This document shows, one piece after another, positions 33,767 to 42,377 of a stretch of DNA of 64,000 bases (its first letter is position 1; every line of letters starts with the position of its first letter). The DNA lies in contig NZ_JAGGOJ010000028.1 in assembly GCF_018614575.1 (NCBI RefSeq), positions 62,001 through 126,000 on the forward strand. The letters are read 5' to 3'. The notes under the pieces are model-generated. The model ran no database searches. It saw only the letters and a program-made list of their open reading frames with translations, and was not told the origin of the DNA. The position numbers were made by a program, and so were the translations under genes. This DNA is from Streptomyces sp. ISL-10. Its GTDB lineage: Bacteria; Actinomycetota; Actinomycetes; Streptomycetales; Streptomycetaceae.

Positions 33767-34864
33767 CTATTGCGCGGCGCGCTCCCGGTCCCGCCGGGCC
33801 ACCCGCTCGGCATGGGTGGGCCCCGCGGGCGCGTCCGCCGGGCGGCCCGCGGCGAACTCCTTGCGGAGCACCGGGAGCACCTCCTCGCCGAACAGGTCGA
33901 GTTGTTCCAGTGCGGTCTTCAGCGGAATCGAGTGCGCGTCGACGATGAACAGCTGTCGCTGGTAGTCGCCGAATGTCTCCCGGAATCCAAGCGTCTTGTC
34001 GATCACTTCCTGCGGGGAGCCGACACTCAGCGGTGTCTGCTCCATAAAATCTTCCAGACGGGCGCCGCCGTACAGAGGGGCGTTGTCGAAGTAGGGGCGG
34101 AATTCCCGGACCGCGTCCTGGGAATTCTTCCGCAGGAAGAACTGGCCGCCGAGTCCGACGACCGCCTGCTCGGGCGCGCCGTGCCCGTGGTGCGCGTAAC
34201 GCTCCCGGTACAGATTGACCAGCCGGACGAAATGCTCCTTGGGCCAGAAGATGTGGTTCGCGAAGAAGCCGTCGCCGTAGTACGCGGCCTGCTCGGCGAT
34301 CTCCGGGGAGCGGATGGAGCCGTGCCAGACGAACGGCGGCACTCCGTCCAGCGGCCGGGGTGTCGCCGTGAAGCTCTGCAGCGGCGTACGGAACCGGCCC
34401 TCCCAGTCCACCGACTCCTCGCGCCACAGCCGGTGCAGCAGCGCGTAGTTCTCGACGGCGAGCGGGATGCCCTGGCGGATGTCCTTGCCGAACCAGGGGT
34501 ACACCGGGGCGGTGTTGCCGCGGCCCATCATCAGGTCGACCCGGCCGTCCGCGAGGTGCTGGAGCATCGCGTAGTCCTCGGCGATCTTCACCGGGTCGTT
34601 GGTGGTGATCAGCGTGGTGGCGGTGGACAGGATGATCCGCTGCGTCCGCGCCGCGATGTGGCCGAGCAGCGTCGTCGGGGACGACGGTACGAACGGCGGG
34701 TTGTGGTGCTCGCCGGTGGCGAACACGTCCAGACCGATCTCCTCGGCCTTCTCGGCGAGCGCGACCATCGCCTTGATGCGCTCGTGCTCGCTGGGCGCGC
34801 GGCCGGTGTTCGGGTCCCTGCCCACGTCCCCGATGCTGAATATGCCGAACTGCATGCTGTCCAT
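33767..34864 (-). CDS. Luciferase-like flavin monooxygenase (LLM class)
   Basis: 365 residues of a bacterial luciferase-type TIM barrel: MQFGIFSIGDVGRDPNTGR, GLDVFATGEHHNPPFVPSSP, RIILSTATTLITTNDPVKIAEDYAMLQHLADGRVDLMMGRGN, and later FVWHGSIRSPEIAEQAAYYGDGFF. Such enzymes use FMNH2 from a separate reductase for hydroxylation, epoxidation or oxidative cleavage. ATG 34864 is preceded by GGAG. A tailoring role on an aromatic or quinone intermediate is inferred from context; no flavin reductase other than the WrbA-like gene is nearby. Confidence 0.88.
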   Translation of the reverse strand: MDSMQFGIFSIGDVGRDPNTGRAPSEHERIKAMVALAEKAEEIGLDVFATGEHHNPPFVPSSPTTLLGHIAARTQRIILSTATTLITTNDPVKIAEDYAMLQHLADGRVDLMMGRGNTAPVYPWFGKDIRQGIPLAVENYALLHRLWREESVDWEGRFRTPLQSFTATPRPLDGVPPFVWHGSIRSPEIAEQAAYYGDGFFANHIFWPKEHFVRLVNLYRERYAHHGHGAPEQAVVGLGGQFFLRKNSQDAVREFRPYFDNAPLYGGARLEDFMEQTPLSVGSPQEVIDKTLGFRETFGDYQRQLFIVDAHSIPLKTALEQLDLFGEEVLPVLRKEFAAGRPADAPAGPTHAERVARRDRERAAQ

Positions 34865-35018
34865 CCCATCTCCGCCCGGACTCACTCCGGTGGCCGGCTT
34901 GCCGGTACGGGTCCCGCGAGAGGCGATGCTCGCCGCGCCCCCTCCGTCGTCTGCCTCACGGCGCCCAGTGTTCCCTCGCGGCTCCCCGCACCGAACCGGT
35001 GCGCCGCTACTTGGTCAG

Positions 35019-35047
35019 GTCCGCGGCCGGACGGCCCGGCCGCGGAC
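35019..35047 (-). terminator. Terminator downstream of aroC
   Basis: Perfect 12-bp arms (35019-35030 and 35036-35047), 5-nt loop, starting 8 nt after the aroC stop codon; the end of the SDR-aroA-FMO-aroC operon. Confidence 0.85.
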
Positions 35048-35054
35048 TTCCCCG

Positions 35055-36239
35055 TCAGCGGACGGCGAGCGTGTCCAGGTAGGAACCGATGTTGCGGCGG
35101 GTCTCGGTGACGCTGTCGCCGCCGAACTTCTCGGCGACGGCGTCCGCGAGCACCAGCGCGACCATCGCCTCGGCGACGATCCCGGCCGCGGGCACCGCGC
35201 ACACGTCGGAGCGCTGGTGGTGCGCCTTGGCCGGCTCACCGGTGCGGATGTCGAAGGTCGCGAGCGCCTTGGGCACGGTCGCGATCGGCTTCATCGCCGC
35301 CCGCACCCGCAGCACGTCGCCCGTCGACATCCCGCCCTCGGTGCCACCGGAGCGGCCCGAGGTGCGGCGCACACCCTGCTCCGTGCGCACGATCTCGTCG
35401 TGCGCCGCGGAACCGGGCACCCGGGCGAGGTCGAAGCCGTCGCCGACCTCGACGCCCTTGATGGCCTGGATGCCCATGAGCGCGGCGGCCAGCCGGGCGT
35501 CGAGCCTGCGGTCCCAGTGGACGTGCGAGCCCAGACCGACGGGCACGCCGTACGCGAGGACCTCCACCACGCCGCCGAGGGTGTCGCCGTCCTTGTGGGC
35601 CTGGTCGATCTCGGCGACCATCGCCTTGCTCCCGGCCTCGTCCAGGCAGCGCACCGGGTCCGCGTCCAGGCGGTCCACGTCGCCGGGGACCGGCAGCGTC
35701 CCGGACGGTGTCCGCGCGGCCCCGAGCTCCACCACGTGGGACAGGACCTCGATCCCGGCCGTTTCCCTGAGGAACGCACGGGCCACCGCGCCCAGCGCCA
35801 CGCGCGCCGCGGTCTCGCGGGCACTGGCCCGCTCCAGCACGGGGCGCGCGTCGTCGAAGCCGTACTTCTGCATACCGGCCAGGTCGGCGTGACCGGGCCG
35901 CGGCCGGGTCAGGGGAGCGTGCCGGGCCAGGTTCGACAGCACCTCCGGATCGACCGGGTCCGCCGACATCACCTGCTCCCACTTGGGCCACTCGGTGTTG
36001 CCGACCATGACGGCGACCGGACCGCCCTGGGTCAGGCCGTGCCGGACGCCGCCGAGGAAGGTCACCTCGTCCCGCTCGAACTTCATCCGTGCGCCGCGGC
36101 CGTACCCGAGACGCCGCCGCGCCAGCGCGCCGGCCACCACCTCCGTGGTGACCGGAACACCGGCCGGCAGCCCCTCCAGCGTCGCGACCAGCGCCGGACC
36201 GTGCGACTCACCCGCGGTGAGCCAGCGCAGACTGCCCAT
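35055..36239 (-). CDS. aroC: Chorismate synthase, cluster copy
   Basis: 394 residues: LTAGESHGPALVATLEGLPAG, GRGARMKFERDEVTFLGGVRHG, HAPLTRPRPGHADLAGMQKYG, FDDARPVLERASARETAARVA and RSGGTEGGMSTGD are the conserved FMN and EPSP-binding segments, with His106-type and DxRTG features (FDIRTGEPAKAHHQRSDVCAVPAAG). Converts 5-enolpyruvylshikimate-3-phosphate to chorismate. Starts 2 nt after the FMO stop codon. Streptomyces normally has one housekeeping aroC elsewhere, so this is a precursor-supply duplicate. Confidence 0.97.
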   Translation of the reverse strand: MGSLRWLTAGESHGPALVATLEGLPAGVPVTTEVVAGALARRRLGYGRGARMKFERDEVTFLGGVRHGLTQGGPVAVMVGNTEWPKWEQVMSADPVDPEVLSNLARHAPLTRPRPGHADLAGMQKYGFDDARPVLERASARETAARVALGAVARAFLRETAGIEVLSHVVELGAARTPSGTLPVPGDVDRLDADPVRCLDEAGSKAMVAEIDQAHKDGDTLGGVVEVLAYGVPVGLGSHVHWDRRLDARLAAALMGIQAIKGVEVGDGFDLARVPGSAAHDEIVRTEQGVRRTSGRSGGTEGGMSTGDVLRVRAAMKPIATVPKALATFDIRTGEPAKAHHQRSDVCAVPAAGIVAEAMVALVLADAVAEKFGGDSVTETRRNIGSYLDTLAVR

Positions 36240-36241
36240 GA

Positions 36242-37456
36242 TCAGATCAGTCCTGCGGGAACGGGCGGGGCCACGTGGCCGGGGACGCCGACCTTGCTTC
36301 CGTGCAGCCAGTCGACCTTGTCGTACATGTCGTCGGCGCTGAGGGAAGCCAGCATCGCGTTGCGCTCCTTGGCCGCCTCGCCCGCCGGGTGGTACAGCTG
36401 CCGGCCCATCTCGCGTGCCACCCGCTGGGTGGCGGCGGTGCGCTCGCGGCGTTCGGCGTTGAACTTCTGGAAGTTCACCTCGAACTCGGACGCCTCGGTG
36501 CCGATCAGCTCCCCGAGCACGACCGCGTCCTCGACCGCCTGGCAGGCGCCCTGGGCCGCGTACTGGAGCATCGGGTGGGCGGCGTCGCCGACGAGGACGA
36601 CCCGGCCGTCGGCCCAGTTCGCGACCGGGTCGCGGTCGCACAGGACCCAGCTGCGCCAGTCCTCGCCGAGGTTCAGCAGGCGGCGTGCGGTCTCACCCAG
36701 CTCGGGGAACTCGCCGAGCACGCGCTCCTTGGCGACCGGTTCGCCGAGGACGGCCTTCGTGGCGCCGTCGTCGCGGGTGGCGGCGAGGTTGAGGAACTTG
36801 CCCTCGCCGATGGGGTAGTGGACGAAGTGCCACTTGGGCCCGGCCCACAGCGTGACGGTGTTCCAGCGCAGCTCCTCGGGGACCTGCTCCATCGGGATCA
36901 CCGAGCGGTAGATGGTGTGCCCGGACACGCGCGGGAAGCCGTCCCCGACGAGCTGCTTGCGGACGAAGGAGTTGATGCCGTCGGCGCCTATGAGCGCGGC
37001 GCCGGTGACCTCCTCGCCCGAGGTGAGACGTACGGTGACCGAGCCGGCGTTCTGCTCGTAGCTCAGGACCGACGCGTTGGTGCGCAGTTCGATCGTGTCG
37101 ACGGCGCGGCACGCCTGGAGCAGCGGCGCGTAGAGGTCGATCCGGTGGACGACCGCGTACGGGTTGCCGAAGCGGCGGCGGTACTCGCCCGTGAGCGGCA
37201 TGGAGGCGACCTTCTCGCCCGTGGTGCCGTCCATGAAGCGCAGTTCGTCGATGTGCACGGCGCGGGCGCGGACCTCGTCGCCGACGCCGAGCTGGTCCAG
37301 TGCCTGGAAGGCGTTCGGGCCGAGCTGAATGCCGGCGCCGATTTCGGTGAAGGTGTCGCGTGCCTCCAGGACCGTGACCCGGTGGCCGCGGCGGGAGATG
37401 CTCAGGGCCGCCGCGAGACCGCCGATCCCACCGCCCGCAATGATGATGTCCGTCAT
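36242..37456 (-). CDS. FAD-dependent aromatic monooxygenase (salicylate / 3-hydroxybenzoate hydroxylase-like)
   Basis: 404 residues. The FAD dinucleotide motif is IIIAGGGIGGLAAALSI, the DG motif is ALIGADGINSFVRK, and the second FAD motif is GRVVLVGDAAHPMLQYAAQGACQAVEDA. Typical of class A NADH-dependent phenol hydroxylases such as NahG and 3-hydroxybenzoate 6-hydroxylase. In this cluster it could hydroxylate or oxidatively decarboxylate 3-hydroxyanthranilate, giving an aminohydroquinone. Between aroA and aroC in one operon; its 5' leader contains a 28-bp tandem repeat. Confidence 0.92.
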   Translation of the reverse strand: MTDIIIAGGGIGGLAAALSISRRGHRVTVLEARDTFTEIGAGIQLGPNAFQALDQLGVGDEVRARAVHIDELRFMDGTTGEKVASMPLTGEYRRRFGNPYAVVHRIDLYAPLLQACRAVDTIELRTNASVLSYEQNAGSVTVRLTSGEEVTGAALIGADGINSFVRKQLVGDGFPRVSGHTIYRSVIPMEQVPEELRWNTVTLWAGPKWHFVHYPIGEGKFLNLAATRDDGATKAVLGEPVAKERVLGEFPELGETARRLLNLGEDWRSWVLCDRDPVANWADGRVVLVGDAAHPMLQYAAQGACQAVEDAVVLGELIGTEASEFEVNFQKFNAERRERTAATQRVAREMGRQLYHPAGEAAKERNAMLASLSADDMYDKVDWLHGSKVGVPGHVAPPVPAGLI

Positions 37457-37536
37457 CTCGCTCTCTTTTCTCGCTACGTGTGTCTGCTGCTCGTTGGGCG
37501 TCTGCTGTGCCGTGCATGCCGTGCGGTGCGTGCCCT

Positions 37537-37592
37537 GGGTGCGGTGCAGTGCCGTGCGCCCCGTCGGTGCGGTGCAGTGCCGTGCGCCCCGT
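37537..37592. repeat. 28-bp tandem repeat in the aroA-FMO intergenic leader
   Basis: Two units (37537-37564 and 37565-37592; core GGTGCGGTGCAGTGCCGTGC) differ at one base, with a partial third after and related GTGC-rich sequence before. It occupies the gap just before the aroA stop codon. Confidence 0.85.
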
Positions 37593-37608
37593 GGGTGCCG
37601 CGCCGGGC

Positions 37609-38877
37609 TCAGCGCGCCGGCGCGGGGAAGCTCGCCTGCGGGCCGAAGAGCCTTGTGAGCTCCTCGTGGAAGCCGGGGAAGGTCTTGGCGACGCAGTCCG
37701 GGTCGTCGAGGGTGATCCCGGGGGTGCAGAGCCCGAGGACGGAGAAGGCCATGGCGATACGGTGGTCGCGGTGGCAGGCGATCTCTGTCGGCGCCATCCG
37801 TCCGGGGTGGACGGTGATCCGGTCCTCGCCCTCTTCGACCCTGATGCCGCCCGCGCGCAGGTTCGCCGCGATCGCGGTGATCCGGTCGGACTCCTTGAAC
37901 CGTGCGTGGCGGATGCCGTGAACGGTGATCGGGCCGTCGGCCAGAGGAGCGACAGCGGCCAGGGTCATGAAGGTGTCGGAGATGTCTCCCATGTCGACGT
38001 CGAAGCCGCCGGACAGCCGCCCGGTGCCGGTGACCGTCGTGGCGTCCGGGCCGATCTCGACCTCGGCGCCGGTACGGGCCAGCACCCCGGCGAACCGCAG
38101 ATCGCCCTGGAGGCTGTCCTTGCCCAGGTGGGGCACGGTGACGGCGGTACCGGTGACCGCGGCGGCGGCGAAGACGTACGAGGCGGTGGAGGCGTCCGGC
38201 TCGATCCGCAGCCCGGTGCCGGTGTAGCCCCCGCGCTCCACCCGCAGCCTGCCCTCGGCGTCGATGCCGACCCGGGCGCCGAACCGGCGCATCAGCGCCG
38301 TCGTCATGTCGATGTACGGGCGGCTGACCAGCCCCTGCGCGACGACGGTCAGCGGCTCGCGCATCAGCGGCGCGGACAGCAGCAGGCCGGTGAGGTACTG
38401 GCTGCTGACCGAGGAGTCGAGCGTCAGCTCGCCGCCCGCCAGTCCCCGCGCGGTGATGTGCAGCGGCAGTCCGCCGCCGTCACCCGTCTCCACGCGTGCG
38501 CCCAGTTCGACCAGGGCGCGGGTGAGAGGGCCGAGCGGCCGGGCCCTGAGCTGATCGGACCCGTCGAAGTGGAACTCGCCCTCGCCCGCCGCGGCGAGGA
38601 CGGGCAGGAAGCGTGCCGCTGTGCCCGCGTCGGCGCACCAGACGGCCGCTCCGGTCCGCGGCGCCCGGCCGAGTCCCGTCACCGTCCAGCGGTCGTCGCG
38701 CACCTCGACGCCGACGCCGAGGCCGATGAGCGCCTGACGGAAGGCGACCGTGTCGTCGCTGACCAGAGGAGCGGCCAGCTCGCTCGTCCCGTCGGCCGCG
38801 GCGGCCAGCAGCAGGGCCCGGTTGGTGAGCGACTTGGACCCTGGGATACGGGCCGCTCGGGCTCGTATGCCGGACAT
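37609..38877 (-). CDS. aroA: 3-phosphoshikimate 1-carboxyvinyltransferase (EPSP synthase), cluster copy
   Basis: 422 residues: PGSKSLTNRALLLAAAADG (S3P and PEP binding), CADAGTAARFLPVLAA (the NAGTA..R motif with Asn changed to Asp), SSQYLTGLLL, GDISDTFMTLAAVAP, RFKESDRITAIAANL and CHRDHRIAMAFSVLGL. Adds enolpyruvate to shikimate-3-phosphate. The D-A-G-T-A variation is common in actinobacteria. Its ATG overlaps the stop codon of the SDR upstream (TGATG). Second gene of the SDR-aroA-FMO-aroC operon. Confidence 0.96.
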   Translation of the reverse strand: MSGIRARAARIPGSKSLTNRALLLAAAADGTSELAAPLVSDDTVAFRQALIGLGVGVEVRDDRWTVTGLGRAPRTGAAVWCADAGTAARFLPVLAAAGEGEFHFDGSDQLRARPLGPLTRALVELGARVETGDGGGLPLHITARGLAGGELTLDSSVSSQYLTGLLLSAPLMREPLTVVAQGLVSRPYIDMTTALMRRFGARVGIDAEGRLRVERGGYTGTGLRIEPDASTASYVFAAAAVTGTAVTVPHLGKDSLQGDLRFAGVLARTGAEVEIGPDATTVTGTGRLSGGFDVDMGDISDTFMTLAAVAPLADGPITVHGIRHARFKESDRITAIAANLRAGGIRVEEGEDRITVHPGRMAPTEIACHRDHRIAMAFSVLGLCTPGITLDDPDCVAKTFPGFHEELTRLFGPQASFPAPAR

Positions 38878-39620
38878 CAGAGGGTCACCCCGCCGTCCAG
38901 TACCAGGTCGTGGCCGACGACGAACTTGGACTCGGGGCCGGCGAGCCATGTCACGGTGTCGGCGATCTCCTCGGTGCGCGCCACCCGGCCGGCCGGGGCC
39001 GACGTCTTCACGTGCTCCTCCCATTCCGCGCGGCCGTTGGTGGCCTCCACGTCACCGGGGCTGATCGAGTTGATGCGAATGCCCTCGCCGATGTGCTCCT
39101 GTGCGGCGGTCCGGGTGAGAGCGGACAGCGCCGCTTTCGTGGACGCATAGGCGCCGAATCCGAGCCGGCGGCCGTTCACGCTGACATTGGTGGAGTGATT
39201 GACGATCACACCGCCGCCGTGCTCCCGCATATGGGCGATCTCGTGCTTCATCAGCAGCCAGACGCCGGTGAGATTGGTGGAAAGGACTTCACCCCAGACG
39301 GCTTCGCAGGTTTCCGCGATCATGTGGGGGTGGGGGACCCAGCAGGCGTTGTTGAAAGCGATGTGCAGTCCGCCGTGGCGTTCCACCGTTGATTTCACGA
39401 GCCTTATGACGTCCAGTGCGTGCGTCACGTCGGCCATGACGGCGTCGGCCTTGCCGCCCTCCTTCTCGATCAGGGTGACGGTGTCCGTCAGGTCCCGGGG
39501 TTCCCGCCCGGCGACCACGACTGTGGCGCCCTCCCTGGCGAAGGCCAGCGCGGTCGCCCTGCCGGTACCGGAACCACCTCCGGTGACGAGTGCGACCTTG
39601 CCGGTGAATCGTGCTGTCAT
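38877..39620 (-). CDS. Short-chain dehydrogenase/reductase (cluster tailoring)
   Basis: 247 residues: VALVTGGGSGTGRATALAFA cofactor motif, NNACWVPHP, catalytic Ser in VNHSTNVSVNG, YASTK (YxxxK), and C-terminal ISPGDVEATN and VLDGGVTL. The NAG motif reads NNACW. Substrate unknown; coupling to aroA in the operon suggests a dedicated pathway step. ATG 39620 has AGGAG 8 nt upstream. The frame is open to 39755 but without start signals. Confidence 0.88.
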   Translation of the reverse strand: MTARFTGKVALVTGGGSGTGRATALAFAREGATVVVAGREPRDLTDTVTLIEKEGGKADAVMADVTHALDVIRLVKSTVERHGGLHIAFNNACWVPHPHMIAETCEAVWGEVLSTNLTGVWLLMKHEIAHMREHGGGVIVNHSTNVSVNGRRLGFGAYASTKAALSALTRTAAQEHIGEGIRINSISPGDVEATNGRAEWEEHVKTSAPAGRVARTEEIADTVTWLAGPESKFVVGHDLVLDGGVTL

Positions 39621-39838
39621 CAGGATTCTCCTGGGAGCGGGCTGAAGGGGCCGATGCTCTGCGGACGGGACAGTGGATTCACACCGCTGGACGACCGTGA
39701 GCAATTCATTCCGTTCGCAAGTAAGCGATGCGAATAACCTCTGGAGTCCCCTCAACTCTGCGCCGCGCCAGGGCCTTCGATCAATGCGTGGCCGGTTACT
39801 TCGTCAGTTGGCCGGAAATGCCCAAGCTCATGGAAAAG
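39621..39838 (-). promoter_or_regulatory. Leader/promoter region of the SDR-aroA-FMO-aroC operon
   Basis: About 220 bp without a gene, locally lower in GC (39690-39830). It must hold the operon promoter; I see no confident -35/-10 pair and no ARE-like box. Confidence 0.4.
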
Positions 39839-39885
39839 GCCCCGCTTTTCCTTTCCCGGTCGGACCGGGAAAGGAAAAGCGGGGC
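39839..39885. terminator. Very strong hairpin after DUF6081 gene
   Basis: A 23-bp perfect inverted repeat (39839-39861 and 39863-39885) with a single-base centre and an AAAGG/CCTTT-containing stem, 22 nt beyond the DUF6081 stop codon. Confidence 0.85.
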
Positions 39886-39907
39886 TCCTGAGCGGGGGGC
39901 TCGGGCG

Positions 39908-40993
39908 TCAGAACCGGGCGCCGGTTACGCTCAGTTGGCGCACGTCCAGCCGCGCGCCCTGTCCCCAGAGCCTGTTGCCGGGCCGGCTGTCCGGGTCGAC
40001 GAAGGTCTGCGGCACCGGCACGCCGGCATCGGGGTCGTGGTACGAGGTGGTGTCGGTGAGCTTCACCAGGGCGCCGTCGGCCTTCGCAGCCGTGTCGCCC
40101 AGGTTGGGCGCGTCTGCGTCGAGGAGCGTGAACATGCCGAATCCCGCCGCAAGTTGGCGCGGCGCGATCAGTTCCTCGCGCCCGCCGAGGTCGATGAGGA
40201 GATGGGTGCGGTCCTTGGGCCGGAAGCCGATCCTGTCGACCTTGTAGACCTCGCGGCCGTCCACCTTCCACACCACCGTGCCCGCGGCGCGGTCGTAGGA
40301 GATGGCCAGATCGTCGACCTGGTCGGCGCTGAGGCGCCGCTTGACCGGCAGGGCATAGGAGAAGGCCACGTGGTCGGCACCGGGGGTGGGCAGCCGCTCG
40401 TAGAGGGCGTATATCCAGCCGTTGGTGACAAAGAAGTCGAAGACCATGTTCGACTCCAGGTCGATCGTGGTCATCGCGCCCGCCGCGAGCCGCAGGTCGA
40501 CGCGCGGGTTCGCCACGGCGTCGCCGAACGGATGCTGCTCGGTTCCGAACGTCCGTGCGCTGAAGGTCGAGTCGAACGTCAGCACCGTGCCGGGCGTGGC
40601 GTCGAATCCCAGGACGCCGCTGCTTGCCGGGTGGTTGGCGAGGGCGAGCCACTTGATGTGGTCGAGGTTGCCGTTGCCACCGTCGGACTCCTTGCCCGTG
40701 GTGTAGGCGAAGGCAGGGGCGCCGGTCGCGGGATGCGTGCCGGTGGGCACGACATGCAGCCCCGTCCGCGAGGTGGAGGTCAGGCCGTCGCCGTGGGGGA
40801 AGGGACCCAGCGGCGTCAGCGACCACTTGGCGTCGTCGCCGGTGTGGTCGAATCCGCCCTGGAAGTCGTCCCAGGTCGTGCGGGCGCGGGTGTCGGCTCC
40901 GGACGGGGAGGCCGACCCCGCGGCTGCGGGCATGAGGGCCGCGACGAGGGCGACCGTCAGCACCACCGGCAGGTGGAATAACGCGCGTTTCAC
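39908..40993 (-). CDS. Secreted DUF6081 family protein with a TTA codon
   Basis: 361 residues. A Sec signal peptide (MKRALFHLPVVLTVALVAAL, cleavage near AAAGSA) is followed by a single large beta-rich domain: WDDFQGGFDHTGDDAKWSLTPL, GVLGFDATPGTVLTFDSTFSA, WIYALYERLPTPGADHVAF, WKVDGREVYKVDRIGF. I recall this as DUF6081; the fold may be lectin-like (concanavalin A-type), and no catalytic site is evident. Codon 5 is TTA (40979-40981), implying bldA control. It is the only secreted protein of the cluster. Confidence 0.8.
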   Translation of the reverse strand: MKRALFHLPVVLTVALVAALMPAAAGSASPSGADTRARTTWDDFQGGFDHTGDDAKWSLTPLGPFPHGDGLTSTSRTGLHVVPTGTHPATGAPAFAYTTGKESDGGNGNLDHIKWLALANHPASSGVLGFDATPGTVLTFDSTFSARTFGTEQHPFGDAVANPRVDLRLAAGAMTTIDLESNMVFDFFVTNGWIYALYERLPTPGADHVAFSYALPVKRRLSADQVDDLAISYDRAAGTVVWKVDGREVYKVDRIGFRPKDRTHLLIDLGGREELIAPRQLAAGFGMFTLLDADAPNLGDTAAKADGALVKLTDTTSYHDPDAGVPVPQTFVDPDSRPGNRLWGQGARLDVRQLSVTGARF

Positions 40994-41147
40994 AGCACTG
41001 GCTCCCTGTGGTGTGTCGACGAACGGGGCGGACCTGGGCCGTCGGACGAGGGGAGAGGTCCCCGCCCCGCCCTGCCCCTGCGGCCGGAGGCGCGAGGGCT
41101 CGTGGGTCCGCCCGCGCCCGCGGCACGCAGCAGGAGGAGCCCTTGGA

Positions 41148-41765
41148 TCAGGACGCGGCCTCGAGCCCGCGCTTCAGCGCGGTCCCGATCTCCACGGCAC
41201 GACGGGCCTGGAACTCGGCGGCGGCCAGGTTCTCGGTGCCGGGAACCTCGTTGTTGTAGCCGACGTGGCTGGCGCCGTACGGGTTGCCGTTCTTGATGTC
41301 GAACTGGATACCGTCGGCGAAGCCGGGCGGAACGATGATCGCGCCCCAGTGGTAGAAGGTGTTGTTGAGCGCCAGGATGGTGCTCTCCTGGCCGCCGTGG
41401 GTCTGTGAGGTCGAGGTGAACGAGGAGACCACCTTGTTCACCAGCTTGCCCTGGGCCCAGATGCCGCCCGTGGTGTCGATGAACTGCTTGAGCTGGGCGG
41501 CCGGCAGGCCGTAGCGGGTGGGCGTGCCGAAGAGGATGACATCGGCCCAGACCAGGTCGTCCAGGGACGCCACGGCGATGTCCTTCGTGGCCTCGCGGTG
41601 CGCGGACCAGGCCGCATTGGAGGCGATGGCGGCCTCCGGAGCCAGCTCCGCCACCTGGCGCAGCCGGACCTCGGCGCCCGCCTTCTCCGCCGACTCGGCG
41701 GCGGCCAGGGCGAGCTTGTGGACGTTACCGGTGGACGAGTAGTAAATGACTGCGACGTTGGTCAC
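41148..41765 (-). CDS. wrbA: WrbA-type NAD(P)H:quinone oxidoreductase (flavodoxin-like)
   Basis: 205 residues: FMN phosphate loop IYYSSTGNVHKLA, FGTPTRYGLPAAQLKQFID, SSFTSTSQTHGGQESTILAL and HVGYNNEVPGTENL. Reduces quinones by two electrons, avoiding semiquinones. GTG 41765 has AAGGAG 9 nt upstream. In a cluster with two monooxygenases acting on an aminophenol this probably maintains or protects against quinone forms. Monocistronic by position. Confidence 0.92.
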   Translation of the reverse strand: MTNVAVIYYSSTGNVHKLALAAAESAEKAGAEVRLRQVAELAPEAAIASNAAWSAHREATKDIAVASLDDLVWADVILFGTPTRYGLPAAQLKQFIDTTGGIWAQGKLVNKVVSSFTSTSQTHGGQESTILALNNTFYHWGAIIVPPGFADGIQFDIKNGNPYGASHVGYNNEVPGTENLAAAEFQARRAVEIGTALKRGLEAAS

Positions 41766-41948
41766 GGTGGTGCGCTCCTTGTCGGAAATGCGGTGCATGG
41801 TCGGTTCGGAACCGCACCTGACCATCCCCCACCGGTCATTGAGCTCTCAAACGATTCGCGGCGATTTCGTCACGTGCGGCGGGAGACCTGCCTCGCCGTG
41901 CCTGCGGCCCGACGGTGCCAAGACCGCACACCGGCCCGGCACCGCCCG

Positions 41949-42125
41949 CTGAACTGGCACGACCGGGACGTGAACGCCGCGAAGAACCTTCTGGCCGTCG
42001 GCCGGCGGTGTCGGTCTGTGGATCCGGCGCAAGACTTCGACGCAGGACTCCGGATGGGCAGTCGGCCCCCCGAACGGAAGGCCCTGCGGCGCGCGCCGCG
42101 GGAATCTGCTCGTTCACGAGGGGGA
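41949..42125 (+). pseudogene. Frameshifted remnant of an IS605/IS1341-family TnpB (OrfB)
   Basis: LNWHDRDVNAAKNLLAVGRR (from 41949) matches the hallmark TnpB segment HDRDVNAAxNIL around the last catalytic Asp. In another frame (from about 42010) VSVCGSGARLRRRTPDGQSA and AARAAGI match the usual actinobacterial TnpB tail. A frameshift near 42010 and loss of everything upstream make it inactive. It lies between wrbA and aroE. Confidence 0.75.
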
Positions 42126-42377
42126 GGCAACTGACGAAGTATCGGCCGATGCATGCACGCGTCAAGCGCCACGCGTCACGCTGTGTCAGATAACGGAAGC
42201 CGGCAATCCGTGCGGTCGTTCCCGCCCGCCGGGAGTGCTCGTACCTGCCCCCCGGACCTCGACCGCCGGGTGGTCCCCCTGCGGCCGTTGCCCTTTGTGA
42301 TCGCCCAGGCCCCGGCGCCCCCCACGGCCGTACCGCCGTCGTCTTCCGCCCCGGCCGATCCGACAAGGAGCACCGAC

